NCBI GenBank assembly: GCA_036273515.1
Contig: DASUHM010000011.1
Coordinates: 1 to 48,238 of the forward strand
Direction: 5' to 3'
DNA from: Gaiellales bacterium
GTDB taxonomy: Bacteria; Actinomycetota; Thermoleophilia; Gaiellales; JAICJC01
Length of the DNA: 48,238 nt
The first letter of the stretch is position 1; every line of letters starts with the position of its first letter. Position numbers and translations under genes: made by a program. This document shows, one piece after another, positions 30,144-37,358 of this stretch. The notes under the pieces were generated by a model, which worked only from the letters and a program-made list of their open reading frames with translations, was not told the origin of the DNA and did not search any database.

Positions 30144-30180
30144 TCTGGAGCGTTTCTTGAGTCCGACGGGAGGGGTTCTC

Positions 30181-31347
30181 GTGGCACGTTCGACCTGGTA
30201 TCTGTGCGCCCTTGCGGCGCTCGTGGCGGTGGTGATGCTCGCCCTGCCCTCGGCGGCGGGAGCCGCCGTCGGCAAGGGCAGGGCGTGCATCGCCAAGCAC
30301 CCGAACTACGTCGAGGACGTGTTCGAGGTGAACTACGCGCCCGGGTGCACCGGCCACGACGAGCCGGAGCTCGACCCGCTCTCGTCGCGGCCGCACTCGG
30401 CGACGAACCTGACCTGGAAGGCCGTCCTGCCCGTCGACGGCATGTTCCCCGTCTCGGCCACGGGCTTCGGCTTCTGGTTCGGCGGCACGGTCACCGACCC
30501 GAACCCGAAGGCCCTGTTCAACCAGGGCTTCCTCGAGGTGCAGTTCTATCCCGACACGCATGTGACCAAGTGCTTCGCCGACGGGAACTTCACCTACACG
30601 CACGCGAAGAACGAATACACCGTGTGCAGCCCGGTCTGGTCGATCGTCGGCAACAGCGAGCCGGCCGCGTTCAACACGATGCTGAAGGTGCACGGCAAGC
30701 CCGGGCCGATGGTGATGCACGGCGGCGACACGATCCGCCTGCACTACTTCGGGACGCTCAACGGGAACGGCGCCCACATCACGGTCACCGATGTGACGAC
30801 CCACCAGCAGGGCTCCTTCGTTCTGCGCGACGCGCGCACCGGAGCGATGAATCCCGCCTTCGACAAGCAGGTGATCGGCAACTCGCTCGGCTGGGGCATC
30901 GTCCATGACGCGCCCAACTCGTTCGTCTGGGAGATCGGCCACCGCTCGATCTTCAGCAAGGTCGCGGGCGCGTTCTGCGCGCCCGGCCACTCCGGCTGCG
31001 AGTCGTACAACTGGCCGGCCTGGGCCGAGACGACCCCGATCAGGATCGAGTCGGTCAGGTTCGGCCGGCACGCCACCGCGAAGCACTGGGCCGTCGTGAG
31101 CGACTACGGCGGAAAGGCCCAGATCCTCGACCCGAGCGAGACCGGCTCCACGTGCACCCACTACGGCGGCCCGTGGTGCATCTACCCGTGGTTCACCCAG
31201 AACCACGACGGCTCGTTCACCTACGGCGTGAACTACCCGGGGCTGACCGCGGACAGCTTCGGCAACGCCAACCAGTTCCAGCGCAAGACCCGCTGCGGCG
31301 GCCCGTTCGGCAAGAACAGCACGTACTGCATGACGGTCATCCGCTAG
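30181..31347 (+). CDS. Secreted protein of unknown function
   Basis: This 388-residue protein is fixed at GTG 30181 by a strong GGGAGGGG. A signal peptide (LCALAALVAVVMLALPSAAG) ends near AGA-AVG. The mature part is beta-rich and aromatic, with segments GFGFWFGGTVTDPNP, FLEVQFYPD, DTIRLHYFG, ITVTDVTTHQQGSFVL and NSFVWEIGH. These are reminiscent of a jelly-roll lectin or glutamic-peptidase-like sandwich. Eight or more cysteines could form disulfides. No clear family or catalytic motif, so no enzyme name is given. It is followed by a strong hairpin terminator and is probably monocistronic. Confidence 0.8.
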   Translation: MARSTWYLCALAALVAVVMLALPSAAGAAVGKGRACIAKHPNYVEDVFEVNYAPGCTGHDEPELDPLSSRPHSATNLTWKAVLPVDGMFPVSATGFGFWFGGTVTDPNPKALFNQGFLEVQFYPDTHVTKCFADGNFTYTHAKNEYTVCSPVWSIVGNSEPAAFNTMLKVHGKPGPMVMHGGDTIRLHYFGTLNGNGAHITVTDVTTHQQGSFVLRDARTGAMNPAFDKQVIGNSLGWGIVHDAPNSFVWEIGHRSIFSKVAGAFCAPGHSGCESYNWPAWAETTPIRIESVRFGRHATAKHWAVVSDYGGKAQILDPSETGSTCTHYGGPWCIYPWFTQNHDGSFTYGVNYPGLTADSFGNANQFQRKTRCGGPFGKNSTYCMTVIR

Positions 31348-31370
31348 CACCGCCAACGCCTCGAAAACAT

Positions 31371-31398
31371 GGGCCCCGGACCATTGCGTCCGGGGCCC
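31371..31398 (+). terminator. Terminator hairpin after the secreted-protein gene
   Basis: GGGCCCCGGAC (31371-31381) pairs over 11 bp with GTCCGGGGCCC (31388-31398), loop CATTGC. Five bases upstream lies an AAAA run; no T-tract follows on this strand. Confidence 0.75.
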
Positions 31399-31448
31399 CG
31401 GAGGCATAGACTCGACCCCGAAGAGGCAGCACTGATGGAGACGGCACC

Positions 31449-31724
31449 GTGTCATTGACCGCGTCCATGGAGCCGCTGATCGTCGCGTTGGTCGCGGTCG
31501 CAGCTCTCGTCGTCCTCATGTTCGTGCTCGTCCACCTGGGCCTGCGAACCTGGCGCTCCGTGGCGCCCGACGCCCGCGAGCGGATGCGCCGCCGGCGCGA
31601 CGTACGCCGCGGCATCCGCGAGATCGAGGCGTTCCTGGCCGGGCCCGGGCTCGAGCCCTGGAACGACGAGCACCACACCGGGCCGGCCGAGGGCCGCCCC
31701 GGCCAGGACGCGGATCAGCTTTAA
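31449..31724 (+). CDS. Small membrane protein with conserved arginine-rich C-terminal motif
   Basis: This 91-residue protein has one membrane helix (about 10-30, LIVALVAVAALVVLMFVLV), then a basic cytoplasmic segment (DARERMRRRRDVRRG) and the motif VRRGIREIEAFLAGP, shared with the 22385-22618 protein. The acidic, polar C-terminus (about 70-91) is probably disordered. GTG 31449 has GGAG 8 nt upstream. A hairpin follows 4 nt after the stop. Function unknown; the shared plan suggests a small membrane-protein family with a cytoplasmic binding helix. Confidence 0.7.
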   Translation: MSLTASMEPLIVALVAVAALVVLMFVLVHLGLRTWRSVAPDARERMRRRRDVRRGIREIEAFLAGPGLEPWNDEHHTGPAEGRPGQDADQL

Positions 31725-31728
31725 CGTA

Positions 31729-31747
31729 GGGGAACCCAGGGTTCCCC
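31729..31747. terminator. Bidirectional terminator hairpin
   Basis: GGGGAACC (31729-31736) pairs over 8 bp with GGTTCCCC (31740-31747). The hairpin serves the plus-strand small membrane gene and any minus-strand gene ending at 31754. No T-tract. Confidence 0.65.
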
Positions 31748-31753
31748 CACGGG

Positions 31754-31915
31754 CTAGCCCCGGCCTCCGGCCTCGACGAGCTCCGGCTCGCGATCGGCCG
31801 CAGCCGCGTCCGCCACCTCGATCATCGCCGCCAGCAGCCGCCCGGCCGGGTCGTCGACCGGGACGCGCGCGGAGGCGGCGGAGGGCGGTGGATCGGGCTC
31901 GGGCAGGGGCGTCAT
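31754..31915 (-). CDS. Possible 53-aa hypothetical protein
   Basis: From ATG 31915 the minus strand encodes 53 residues: a Pro-rich start (TPLPEPDPPPSA), then a probable helix DDPAGRLLAAMIEVADAAAA. Codon-position GC looks gene-like and a terminator lies just beyond the stop, but there is only a distant GGAG. CCGTTAACG lies just before the start. It may be real or fortuitous. Confidence 0.38.
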   Translation of the reverse strand: MTPLPEPDPPPSAASARVPVDDPAGRLLAAMIEVADAAAADREPELVEAGGRG

Positions 31916-32006
31916 ATCCGTTAACGCTCCGGCGCCAGGCCCGGAGGACGGAAACCGCGGGGACTGGCGCCGGAGACTGGGGGTGTTGGGCTGGGAGAGG
32001 CTGCCT

Positions 32007-32136
32007 CTTTCCACAGGGCCCCGTCAAGCATGCGCGGCCGATGTGAACCGTCCGAGGTCGCATCGTGCGGGAAACTCGTGCAACGCTCCACAGACCGTGC
32101 ACACGGCCGCCGCAATTGCCCACAGACGTGTCCACA
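32007..32136. promoter_or_regulatory. Cluster of four DnaA-box-like CCACA motifs in a non-coding gap
   Basis: The 31916-32154 gap has no gene. It contains CTTTCCACA (32007-32015), CGCTCCACA (32084-32092), TTGCCCACA (32116-32124) and GTGTCCACA (32128-32136), all on the plus strand and each followed by G. Two of them match the actinobacterial DnaA box TTGTCCACA at 8 of 9 positions. No dnaA or dnaN is near, so if real it is a DnaA-binding or other protein-binding site rather than oriC. Confidence 0.35.
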
Positions 32137-32154
32137 GGCCGGCCGCGAAGGCGG

Positions 32155-33336
32155 TCAGCGGGCGAGCTCGGCGAGCGCCCCGGCGAGCACCTGGGCGGCG
32201 GCGACGCAGTCGTCGTCGGAGGCCGACTCGGCCGGCGTGTGGCTGGCGCCGGTGGGGTTGCGGACGAAGATCATCGCCGCCGGAACGTCGGGCGCCAGGA
32301 TGCCGGCGTCGTGGCCGGCGTACGAGGGCAGGTCGCCCGCGCTGACGCCCGCCGTCTCCGCCGACGCGTAGAGGGCCGCCCGCAGGCCGTCATCGAACCG
32401 GGCGCCGGTGTTGCGTGACTCCTGGGTGAGGGTCGCGTCGGGGAAGCGGCCGCGCAGGTCGGCGACGAGGTCGTCGACGGTCTCGAGCAGGAGCGCGCGG
32501 GTGTCGAGCGTGCACGCCACCCGGCCCGGGATCGAGTTCGTGGAGCCGGGGGAAATCTCGACCCGGCCGACGGTGCCGACGGCGTTCGGGCGACTCCGGG
32601 CCGCCTCGTCGACGGCGAGCACGAAGCGGGCGGCCTCGACGAGCGCGTCCCGGCGGCCGGCCATCGGGGTCGTCCCGGCATGGTTCGACTCGCCCTCGAA
32701 GACGGCGCGGAAGCGCGACCGGGGCGCCAGCACGTCGGCGATGCCGACCGCCTGGCCGCGGTCGATCAGCGCCTTGCCCTGCTCGACGTGCACCTCCAGG
32801 AAGCAGGCGATCTTGCGCAGCTCGTCGCGGCTTTCGAGCAGCGACTCGCGCGTCACGCCGTGGATCGCCGGCGCGTCGCCCATGGCGGCGAGCACGGCGT
32901 CGATGTCGAGCCGGCCGGTGACCGCGAGGCTGCCGAAGCAGGAGTTGCGGAAGCGGGCGCCCTCCTCGTCGACGAACGAGATCACCGCCAGCGGCCGGGA
33001 GCGTGGCTCGCCCGACTCGAGGCTCGCCGCGACGGCCTCGAGCGCGCAGACGACGCCGAGCGCGCCGTCGTAGGCGCCGCCGTCCGGCTGGGTGTCGACA
33101 TGCGAGCCCGCGCACACGTACGGGCCGTCGCCGGCGCCGGGCGTGACGGCCCACATGTTGCCGGAGCCGTCCTTGCGCACCTCGAGGCCGATGCCCTCCG
33201 CCTCCCGCCGGAACCACTCCTGCGCCTCGACCTCGAGCGCCGTCCACGCCACCCGGTTCCACCCCGTGTCCGTGCGGCCGATGTCGGCCAGCTCGGCGAA
33301 CCACCGTAGGAACCGTTCTCGGGAGACCGCCGGCAT
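32155..33336 (-). CDS. M20-family amidohydrolase (AllC/HyuC type), probably N-formyl- or N-carbamoyl-amino-acid hydrolase
   Basis: This 393-residue zinc amidase has His79 in CAGSHVDTQPDGGAYDGALGV (bridging Asp90), the acid pair in VDEEGARFRN (Glu124, Glu125), a mid-protein HVEQGKALIDRG and the last ligand His in GASHTPAESAS. This pattern is the hydantoinase/carbamoylase (AmaB, allantoate amidohydrolase) branch of M20. Its start lies only 22 nt from the start of hutF on the other strand. In Streptomyces a gene annotated as allantoate amidohydrolase sits beside hutF in the histidine-degradation cluster. By analogy this enzyme may remove the formyl group from N-formyl-glutamate, the HutF product. 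That role is inference. Confidence 0.88.
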   Translation of the reverse strand: MPAVSRERFLRWFAELADIGRTDTGWNRVAWTALEVEAQEWFRREAEGIGLEVRKDGSGNMWAVTPGAGDGPYVCAGSHVDTQPDGGAYDGALGVVCALEAVAASLESGEPRSRPLAVISFVDEEGARFRNSCFGSLAVTGRLDIDAVLAAMGDAPAIHGVTRESLLESRDELRKIACFLEVHVEQGKALIDRGQAVGIADVLAPRSRFRAVFEGESNHAGTTPMAGRRDALVEAARFVLAVDEAARSRPNAVGTVGRVEISPGSTNSIPGRVACTLDTRALLLETVDDLVADLRGRFPDATLTQESRNTGARFDDGLRAALYASAETAGVSAGDLPSYAGHDAGILAPDVPAAMIFVRNPTGASHTPAESASDDDCVAAAQVLAGALAELAR

Positions 33337-33343
33337 CGGGTCT

Positions 33344-33350
33344 GGAAGGA
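33344..33350 (+). promoter_or_regulatory. Shine-Dalgarno sequence of hutF in the 22-nt divergent gap
   Basis: GGAAGGA ends 8 nt before ATG 33359. On the opposite strand TATCCT (33353-33348) stands about 11 nt before the M20 start and could be its -10, so ribosome site and promoter overlap. Confidence 0.45.
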
Positions 33351-33358
33351 TACGAGAG

Positions 33359-34489
33359 ATGTCCGCCGCGACGATGCGCCTCCCCGGGTTCGTGAACGCG
33401 CACAGCCACGCCTTCCAGCGCGGCATGCGCGGCGTGGTCGAGCGCGTCGAGGAGGCCCATCCCCACGACGACTTCTGGACGTGGCGCGAGGAGATGTACG
33501 CCGCCGCCGGCCGGATCGACCCCGACTCGGCCCACGCCGTCGCCCTGCTCGCCTACCGCGAGATGGTCGCGGCCGGGTTCGTCGCGGTCGGCGAGTTCCA
33601 CTACGTGCACCACCGCCCCGACGGCTCCCCGTACGCGCCGGCGAACGCGATGTCGCTCGCGACCGCGGCCGCCGCCGATGAGGCCGGCATCGACCAGGTG
33701 CTCCTGATGACGGCCTATGAGCGGGCCGGGGCGGGCCTCCCGCCGACGCCCGGCCAGCGCCGCTTCTGCGACCCGGACGCGGCCGCCTACCTGGCGCGGG
33801 TCGACGCGCTCGCCGCCGAGCGCCCCGCCGGCCGGGTCGGTCTCGCGCCCCACAGCGTTCGGGCCGTTTCGCGCGACTGGCTCGTCGAGATCGGCCGCTA
33901 CGCCGAGTCGACCGGGATGGTCGTCCACGTGCACGCATGCGAGCAGCGGCGCGAGATCGAGGAGTGTCTGGCCGAGCACGGCCGCCGCCCGATCGAGGTT
34001 CTTGCAGACGCGGGCTGCCTGGGCCCGCGCACCACGATCGTGCACGGCACCCACGCGTCCGACGCGGAGCTCGACCTGCTGGCCGAGGCCGGCGCGTCCG
34101 TCTGCCTGTGCCCGACCACCGAGGCGAACCTCGGCGACGGCTACCTGCCGGCGCTGCGCCTGTTCGAGCGCGGCATCCGCGTCTGCATCGGCACCGACTC
34201 CAACACGATCATCGACCCGGTCGCCGAGGTGCGCGAGGTCGAGGCGGTCGCCCGCCGCACCGCCGAGCGCCGGAACGTGCTCGTGGCGGCCGGCGACGAC
34301 GGCCCGACCGGCTACCTGCTCACCGTCGGCAGCCGCTACGGCGCAGAGGCGCTGGGCCTCGACTCGGTGGCCGACGTCGAGCTCGACCTGTCCCACCCGT
34401 CCCTCGCCGGGGTCGCGGAGCGCGATGCGGCGGCGGCGCTGATCTTCGGCGGATCCGCCGCCGCGCTGAAACCCCCGGAGGACCGCTGA
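33359..34489 (+). CDS. hutF: Formimidoylglutamate deiminase
   Basis: This 376-residue amidohydrolase-superfamily enzyme converts N-formimidoyl-L-glutamate to N-formyl-L-glutamate and ammonia in histidine catabolism. The family signature VNAHSHAFQRGMRG is present (His15, His17). Other metal and catalytic residues lie in VVHVHACEQRREIEE, TTIVHGTHAS and VCIGTDSNTIIDP. The length is a little under the usual ~450 because the N-terminal beta-domain is short: the protein starts only a few residues before LPGFVNAHSH. That may hint at a divergent substrate. ATG 33359 has GGAAGGA 8 nt upstream. The stop is coupled (TGATG) to an acyl-CoA dehydrogenase gene. Confidence 0.87.
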   Translation: MSAATMRLPGFVNAHSHAFQRGMRGVVERVEEAHPHDDFWTWREEMYAAAGRIDPDSAHAVALLAYREMVAAGFVAVGEFHYVHHRPDGSPYAPANAMSLATAAAADEAGIDQVLLMTAYERAGAGLPPTPGQRRFCDPDAAAYLARVDALAAERPAGRVGLAPHSVRAVSRDWLVEIGRYAESTGMVVHVHACEQRREIEECLAEHGRRPIEVLADAGCLGPRTTIVHGTHASDAELDLLAEAGASVCLCPTTEANLGDGYLPALRLFERGIRVCIGTDSNTIIDPVAEVREVEAVARRTAERRNVLVAAGDDGPTGYLLTVGSRYGAEALGLDSVADVELDLSHPSLAGVAERDAAAALIFGGSAAALKPPEDR

Positions 34490-35661
34490 TGGACTTCGCG
34501 CTCTCGCCCGAGCTGATCGATCTCCGCACCCGGGTGCGGGCGCTCGTCGACGACCACCTGATCCACTATGAGACGGAGGCCGAGGAGCACCACGGCCGGC
34601 TTTCCGCAGAGTCGCACGCGCGCATCAAGCAGGCAGTGCTCGACTCGGGGCTCGCCGCCAACAACATCCCGAAGGAGTTCGGCGGCGGGGGGTTCAACCT
34701 GACCGAGCAGATCGTCACCCACGAGCAGCTCGGCCGGCTGACGAACTGCCTGTGGGTGCTCGTGTGGAGTCCGTCGAACGTGCTCGTCCACGGCACGCCC
34801 GAGCAGATCGAGCGCTATCTCCTGCCCGACGTGCGCGGCGACCACCGCCACGCCTACGCGATCACCGAGGAGGCGGCCGGCTCCGACCCGCGCGCCATCG
34901 CCTCCGAGGCCGTCTGGAACGGCAGCCACTACGAGCTCTCCGGCACCAAGTGGTTCGTCACCGACGGCGACGTCGCGAGCTACTTCATCGTGCTCGCGTG
35001 GGCGGTCGACGGCCACGACCGCCGCCCCGCGCTCTTCCTCGTCGACAAGGACGCGCCCGGCGTCGAGATGACCGACGATCCCGACTTCTCGCACAACTTT
35101 CCCTACCGGCATCCCGAGTTCACGTTCACGAAGACGCCGGTGCCGCGCGAGAGCATCCTCGGCGACCTCGGCCGCGGCTTCGAGCTGACCGGCGAGTGGT
35201 TCGTCGAGGAGCGCGTCCACATCGCCGCCCGCTGCATCGGCGCCTGCGATCGCCTGATCGAGCTCGGCACCGCCTGGGCGCTCGAGCGGGAGCAGTTCGG
35301 CTCGCGCATCTTCGACCACCAGGCCGTCAGCTTCGCCCTGGCCGACTGCGCCGCCGAGGTGACCGCCGCCCGCCTGCTCACCTACTACGTCGGCTGGCTG
35401 GCCGACTCGGGTGCCGATCGCAAGCTCGTCCACCACAAGGCGTCGATGGCGAAGCTGGTCGCGTCCGAGACCGCCGGGCGGGTGGCCGACCGGGTCGTGC
35501 AGATCTTCGGCGGCCGCGGCTACATGCGCTCGAACCCGGCCGAGCGGCTGTGGCGCGAGCTGCGCGTCGACCGCATCTGGGAGGGGACGAGCGAGATCCA
35601 GCGGCTCATCGTCAGCCGCGGGCTCGAGCGGCGCGGCCCGGCGACCCTGCTGTCGCTCTAG
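34489..35661 (+). CDS. Acyl-CoA dehydrogenase
   Basis: This is a 390-residue FAD enzyme that introduces a 2,3 double bond into an acyl-CoA. N-terminal helical domain 1-115; FAD/substrate segments AYAITEEAAGSDPRAI and YELSGTKWFVTDGD; C-terminal domain with HKASMAKLVASETAGRVADR, QIFGGRGYM and RIWEGTSEIQRLIV. Glu365 in the last motif occupies the catalytic-base position of medium-chain dehydrogenases. Substrate chain length is unknown. Its ATG overlaps the hutF stop, which suggests a shared transcript, although no direct biochemical link to histidine breakdown is evident. Its TAG stop is part of the next promoter. Confidence 0.94.
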   Translation: MDFALSPELIDLRTRVRALVDDHLIHYETEAEEHHGRLSAESHARIKQAVLDSGLAANNIPKEFGGGGFNLTEQIVTHEQLGRLTNCLWVLVWSPSNVLVHGTPEQIERYLLPDVRGDHRHAYAITEEAAGSDPRAIASEAVWNGSHYELSGTKWFVTDGDVASYFIVLAWAVDGHDRRPALFLVDKDAPGVEMTDDPDFSHNFPYRHPEFTFTKTPVPRESILGDLGRGFELTGEWFVEERVHIAARCIGACDRLIELGTAWALEREQFGSRIFDHQAVSFALADCAAEVTAARLLTYYVGWLADSGADRKLVHHKASMAKLVASETAGRVADRVVQIFGGRGYMRSNPAERLWRELRVDRIWEGTSEIQRLIVSRGLERRGPATLLSL

Positions 35662-35664
35662 GCT
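35659..35664 (+). promoter_or_regulatory. -10 element overlapping a stop codon, leaderless start of the cupin gene
   Basis: TAGGCT lies 6 nt before ATG 35671. Its first three bases are the stop codon of the acyl-CoA dehydrogenase. GGAG directly abuts the ATG and is too close to act as a Shine-Dalgarno. Confidence 0.5.
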
Positions 35665-35670
35665 ACGGAG

Positions 35671-36150
35671 ATGGCCGACTCCGAGCCGCTCGACGCCGGC
35701 ACGGCCGCCTGGCACCGGCGCCTGCACCACACGCCGCACGACGGCCTGACCGAGGACACCGCCCAGACGCCTGGCATGCGCCGCTACGAGGCGATCTCGG
35801 GCAAGCGCAACGGCTCGCGCAAGATCTGGATGGGCAAGAACCACGTCGCGCCGAACATGCGCTCGGCCGACCACCACCACGGCGAGGCCGAGACCGGCAT
35901 CTACGTCGTCTCCGGCCACCCGGTGTTCGTGTTCCTGGAGGACGGCCAGGAGCGCCACATCGAGACCGGCCCGGGCGACTACGTCTACGTGCCGCCGTGG
36001 GTGCCGCACCGCGAGGAGAACCCCTCGCTCGACGAGGAGGCGGTCGTCGTCCTCGCCCGCAGCACGCAGGAGGGGATCGTGGTCAACCTGCCCAGCCTGC
36101 GCGCGGCCGTCCCGGAGCTCGACCGGATCATCGCGGGGGAGGAGATCTAA
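35671..36150 (+). CDS. Cupin-domain protein
   Basis: This is a 159-residue single-domain cupin. Cupin motif 1 is ADHHHGEAETGIYVVSG, with two histidines and a glutamate placed as metal ligands; motif 2 is PGDYVYVPPWVPHREENP, with the final histidine. This makes a small metal-binding beta-barrel of enzyme or sensor type; dioxygenase, isomerase or binding functions are all possible. The N-terminal 60 residues include KIWMGKNHVAPNM. It has its own leaderless-type promoter and shares a CTAA stop overlap (36147-36150) with the convergent membrane gene. Confidence 0.85.
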   Translation: MADSEPLDAGTAAWHRRLHHTPHDGLTEDTAQTPGMRRYEAISGKRNGSRKIWMGKNHVAPNMRSADHHHGEAETGIYVVSGHPVFVFLEDGQERHIETGPGDYVYVPPWVPHREENPSLDEEAVVVLARSTQEGIVVNLPSLRAAVPELDRIIAGEEI

Positions 36151-36806
36151 GCGGCGAGGCGCAGCGGCTCGGTCGACTGCGCGGGGAAGAGCTGGATGAC
36201 CGGCGCCGGGCCGAGGTGCGCATGGATGTTCGCGATCGCGTGCTCGAGCTCGGGGCCGTGGCCGCCCACGCGGAAGAGCGGGCTCGAGGAGCCGTCGGTG
36301 ATCAGCCGGCGCAGGAGCACCATGCCGGCGGCGTGGACGTCGGCGTCGACGGCCCGGACGCGCGCGCACAGGCCGCGGATGTGCGGCTCGAGGTCGCGGA
36401 CGGTCTGGCGGTCGAGCGGCACCGCGGTCAGCTGGTTGCACAGCGAGATCTCGAGGAAGCGCTCGAGCGTGCCGGCCAGCATCCGCCGCCGGTCGGCGGA
36501 CACGAGCCGTTCGGCGTAGCGGTTCACCGCGTCGCCGCCGACGTGGCGGTAGCCGGCGAGGACGATCTCGTCGAACAGCTCCTCCTTGCGCCAGATGCAG
36601 ACGCGAGAGGCGACGATGGCGCCGGCGGAGCCGATCACCGAGATCACCGAGGCGGTGGCGGCGAGGCCGGGGGTGATGCTGCGAACGGCGAAGATGCCGA
36701 CGAACGCGACGACGGCGAAGCACAGCAGGGAGGCCGCCACGGTATAGGCGGTCTTCAGGCGCTCATCGATGACGGAGAGCGCGGTGTTGAGCTCGGAAGG
36801 GGCCAT
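36147..36806 (-). CDS. Membrane protein with two N-terminal helices and a cytoplasmic helical domain
   Basis: This 219-residue protein has two membrane helices at about 22-43 and 48-68 (VAASLLCFAVVAFVGIFAV and the next), then about 150 residues without hydrophobic stretches. That part is rich in Arg, Glu and Leu (EELFDEIVLAGYRH, RRRMLAGTLERFLEI). I do not recognise the family. A short loop between the helices points to both termini being cytoplasmic. The 5' end faces a 240-nt gap. Function unknown. Confidence 0.7.
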   Translation of the reverse strand: MAPSELNTALSVIDERLKTAYTVAASLLCFAVVAFVGIFAVRSITPGLAATASVISVIGSAGAIVASRVCIWRKEELFDEIVLAGYRHVGGDAVNRYAERLVSADRRRMLAGTLERFLEISLCNQLTAVPLDRQTVRDLEPHIRGLCARVRAVDADVHAAGMVLLRRLITDGSSSPLFRVGGHGPELEHAIANIHAHLGPAPVIQLFPAQSTEPLRLAA

Positions 36807-36896
36807 CGCTACCCGTATTCATCGTTCGCGACGGCGGGCACTTGAGCCGAACGTTCGCCACGATGCCGGCCGGCTGGAAATGGCTCCCAGAAAAGC

Positions 36897-36928
36897 GACG
36901 AGGCCGCCTGGGCAGAGACGGCCTCGTC
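36897..36928 (-). terminator. Rho-independent terminator on the minus strand
   Basis: GACGAGGCCG (36928-36919 on the minus strand) pairs perfectly over 10 bp with CGGCCTCGTC, followed on that strand by GCTTTTCTGG. This is the only hairpin in the window with a T-run. It would end a minus-strand transcript from the small gene at 37046-37276, or a separate small RNA. Confidence 0.7.
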
Positions 36929-36937
36929 TGTTGGGCT

Positions 36938-37045
36938 GTCCGGTGGGCCGCCGGACAACGTGTCCCACACCGACGGGTCAGCCGGTTGCGCAATCGCGAT
37001 GCGACGCGCTCGGGGACACTCCTTGAAATCCCTCCGGTGTCGAGT
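36938..37045 (-). other. Non-coding gap; possible 3' UTR or small RNA
   Basis: Between the small membrane gene (stop at 37046) and the minus-strand terminator there is no convincing reading frame. A second hairpin (GTCCGG/CCGGAC, about 36938-36958) stands just upstream of the terminator. AT-rich DNA at 37030-37060 contains TAAACT (minus strand), a possible -10. It could be a structured 3' UTR or an independent small RNA of roughly 130 nt. Confidence 0.3.
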
Positions 37046-37276
37046 TTACTGCAATTTTCTGCCGGATGACAGTGCCCGCAGGCAGACCCATGTCGCGGCA
37101 ACGAAGCCGGCGATGATCGGAAGCTGCGCGAGCTGGCCGATCGTGACCGGAAGCTCCGCGCTCTCCGACGCCGAATGCCCCGCGGCGACGGCGTGCGCGC
37201 CGTTGCCGCCGCCCACGACGAAGATGGTTGCGAACGCGGCCAACACCACGACGCCCATCATCACACCCTTGGCCAC
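37046..37276 (-). CDS. Small membrane protein, 76 aa
   Basis: GTG 37276 is supported by GGGAGGG 9 nt upstream. Two membrane helices are predicted: about 5-22 (VMMGVVVLAAFATIFVV) and about 48-66 (LAQLPIIAGFVAATWVCL). A glycine/serine-rich external loop (GGGNGAHAVAAGHSASESAE) joins them, and the C-terminus is basic. No family recognised. An in-frame ATG at 37348 exists but lacks a ribosome site and would add a charged N-terminus. Confidence 0.6.
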   Translation of the reverse strand: MAKGVMMGVVVLAAFATIFVVGGGNGAHAVAAGHSASESAELPVTIGQLAQLPIIAGFVAATWVCLRALSSGRKLQ

Positions 37277-37358
37277 CCTCAATTTCCCTCCCTGCCGTTC
37301 GACCTCATGAGCATACGGGGGCCGCGCTGGTGGTGCAACCGGCTTCATACGCCGTTCA

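Noticed and set aside
32007-32136. Chromosomal replication origin
   Set aside because: dnaA, dnaN and gyrB are absent, the DnaA-like motifs are few and imperfect, and no AT-rich unwinding region is present.
36848-36857. CGAACGTTCG palindrome suggesting a second LexA box
   Set aside because: The SOS box needs four bases between CGAAC and GTTCG; here there are none. No SOS-type gene is adjacent.
37020-37050. Sequence resembling the 3' half of a tRNA (TTGAAATCCCTCC)
   Set aside because: No acceptor pairing, anticodon stem or second arm can be drawn. No tRNA was found anywhere in the window.
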